From positions 1 to 37,379 of the IMG/VR virus record IMGVR_UViG_3300045136_000426: a stretch of 37,379 bases of DNA. One strand, given 5' to 3'. This stretch comes from a virus. Shown piece by piece: positions 37,291 to 37,379 of the stretch. Position 1 is the first letter of the stretch. Every line of letters starts with the position of its first letter. The notes beneath the pieces were generated by a model that searched no databases, was not told the DNA's origin, and saw only the letters and a list, made by a program, of their open reading frames with translations. Made by a program: the position numbers and the translations under genes.

Positions 37291-37366
37291 TGGCGCGCCC
37301 GGCGGGGATCGAACCCACAACCTCTGGCTTCGGAGGCCAGCACTCTATCCATTGAGCTACGGGCGC
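37291..37366 (-). tRNA. tRNA-Arg (anticodon CCG)
   Basis: The minus strand folds as a full cloverleaf of 76 nt with an encoded CCA. The acceptor stem GCGCCCG (from 37366) pairs with CGGGCGC (37301-37295), followed by discriminator G and CCA (37293-37291). The anticodon stem is CTGGC/GCCAG with loop CTCCGAA, anticodon CCG at 37333-37331, reading CGG. The T arm carries GGTTCGATCC. The gene is host DNA, lies 85 bp beyond the target duplication, and points its 3' end toward the prophage. It is intact and is not the insertion site. Confidence 0.95.
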
Positions 37367-37379
37367 ATAGCCCAAGTGG

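Noticed and set aside
37291-37366. tRNA-Arg as attachment site for the prophage
   Set aside because: The tRNA is intact, lies 85 bp beyond the target duplication, and no copy of its 3' end was seen at the left; the phage carries a DDE transposase and no site-specific integrase.

Overview
The window holds one complete Mu-like transposable prophage inside GC-rich bacterial DNA. The prophage runs from 705 to 37200 (36,496 bp). It is bounded by imperfect 26-bp inverted repeats (20 of 26 positions match, starting TGT and ending ACA) and by a 5-bp target duplication, CTAGC, at 700-704 and 37201-37205. To the left is the 3' end of a type I restriction-modification methyltransferase gene (hsdM). To the right is a tRNA-Arg(CCG) gene. 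The host is probably a beta- or gammaproteobacterium, judging from the base composition, the tRNA and the BcepMu-like phage layout; this is inference, and nothing here fixes the genus.

Layout. (1) Left end, 705-1140: non-coding, with two transposase-type end sites, four copies of AACTAGTG and two DnaA-box-like 9-mers. (2) Early operon, leftward, from about 11295 down to 1141: a Ner-like regulator, DDE transposase A, AAA+ ATPase B, then about twenty small genes, most of them joined by ATGA, GTGA or TGATG overlaps. Recognisable members are Gam-like, MazG-like, HNH, GemA and finally a Mor-family activator. Four are tiny membrane proteins, one carries HExxH, one a zinc ribbon and one resembles ribosome modulation factor. 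(3) Control region, 11288-11466: a strong leftward promoter whose -10 box lies inside a perfect inverted repeat, and the divergent CI/LexA-type repressor. (4) Rightward genes: an exported protein coupled to the repressor; a lysis block (M15 peptidase, holin-like protein, PLD nuclease, membrane protein, nested Rz/Rz1); Mu gp25 to gp30 homologues (terminase, portal, head morphogenesis); gpG; protease with nested scaffold; decoration and capsid proteins; gp36, gp37 and gp38; contractile tail sheath, tube, frameshifted chaperone, tape measure; baseplate gpN to gp48; tail fibre and fibre assembly protein. (5) Right end, 37061-37200: three 13-bp iterons containing DnaA-box-like 9-mers, then two adjacent end sites.

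How it fits together: the repressor (and probably Ner) would act at the operator over the early promoter. On induction the early operon supplies transposition functions and then Mor, which would turn on the rightward late genes. The set looks complete for replication, lysis and a contractile-tailed virion, so the prophage may be functional.

Points of most interest: the exactly defined ends, the DnaA-box-like iterons near both ends, an apparently leaderless ner transcript under a palindromic operator, a -1 frameshift cassette in the tail chaperone gene, a decayed gene resembling the Acb2/Tad1 anti-CBASS family, a likely nuclease tail on the head morphogenesis protein, and a secreted PLD-type nuclease inside the lysis block.
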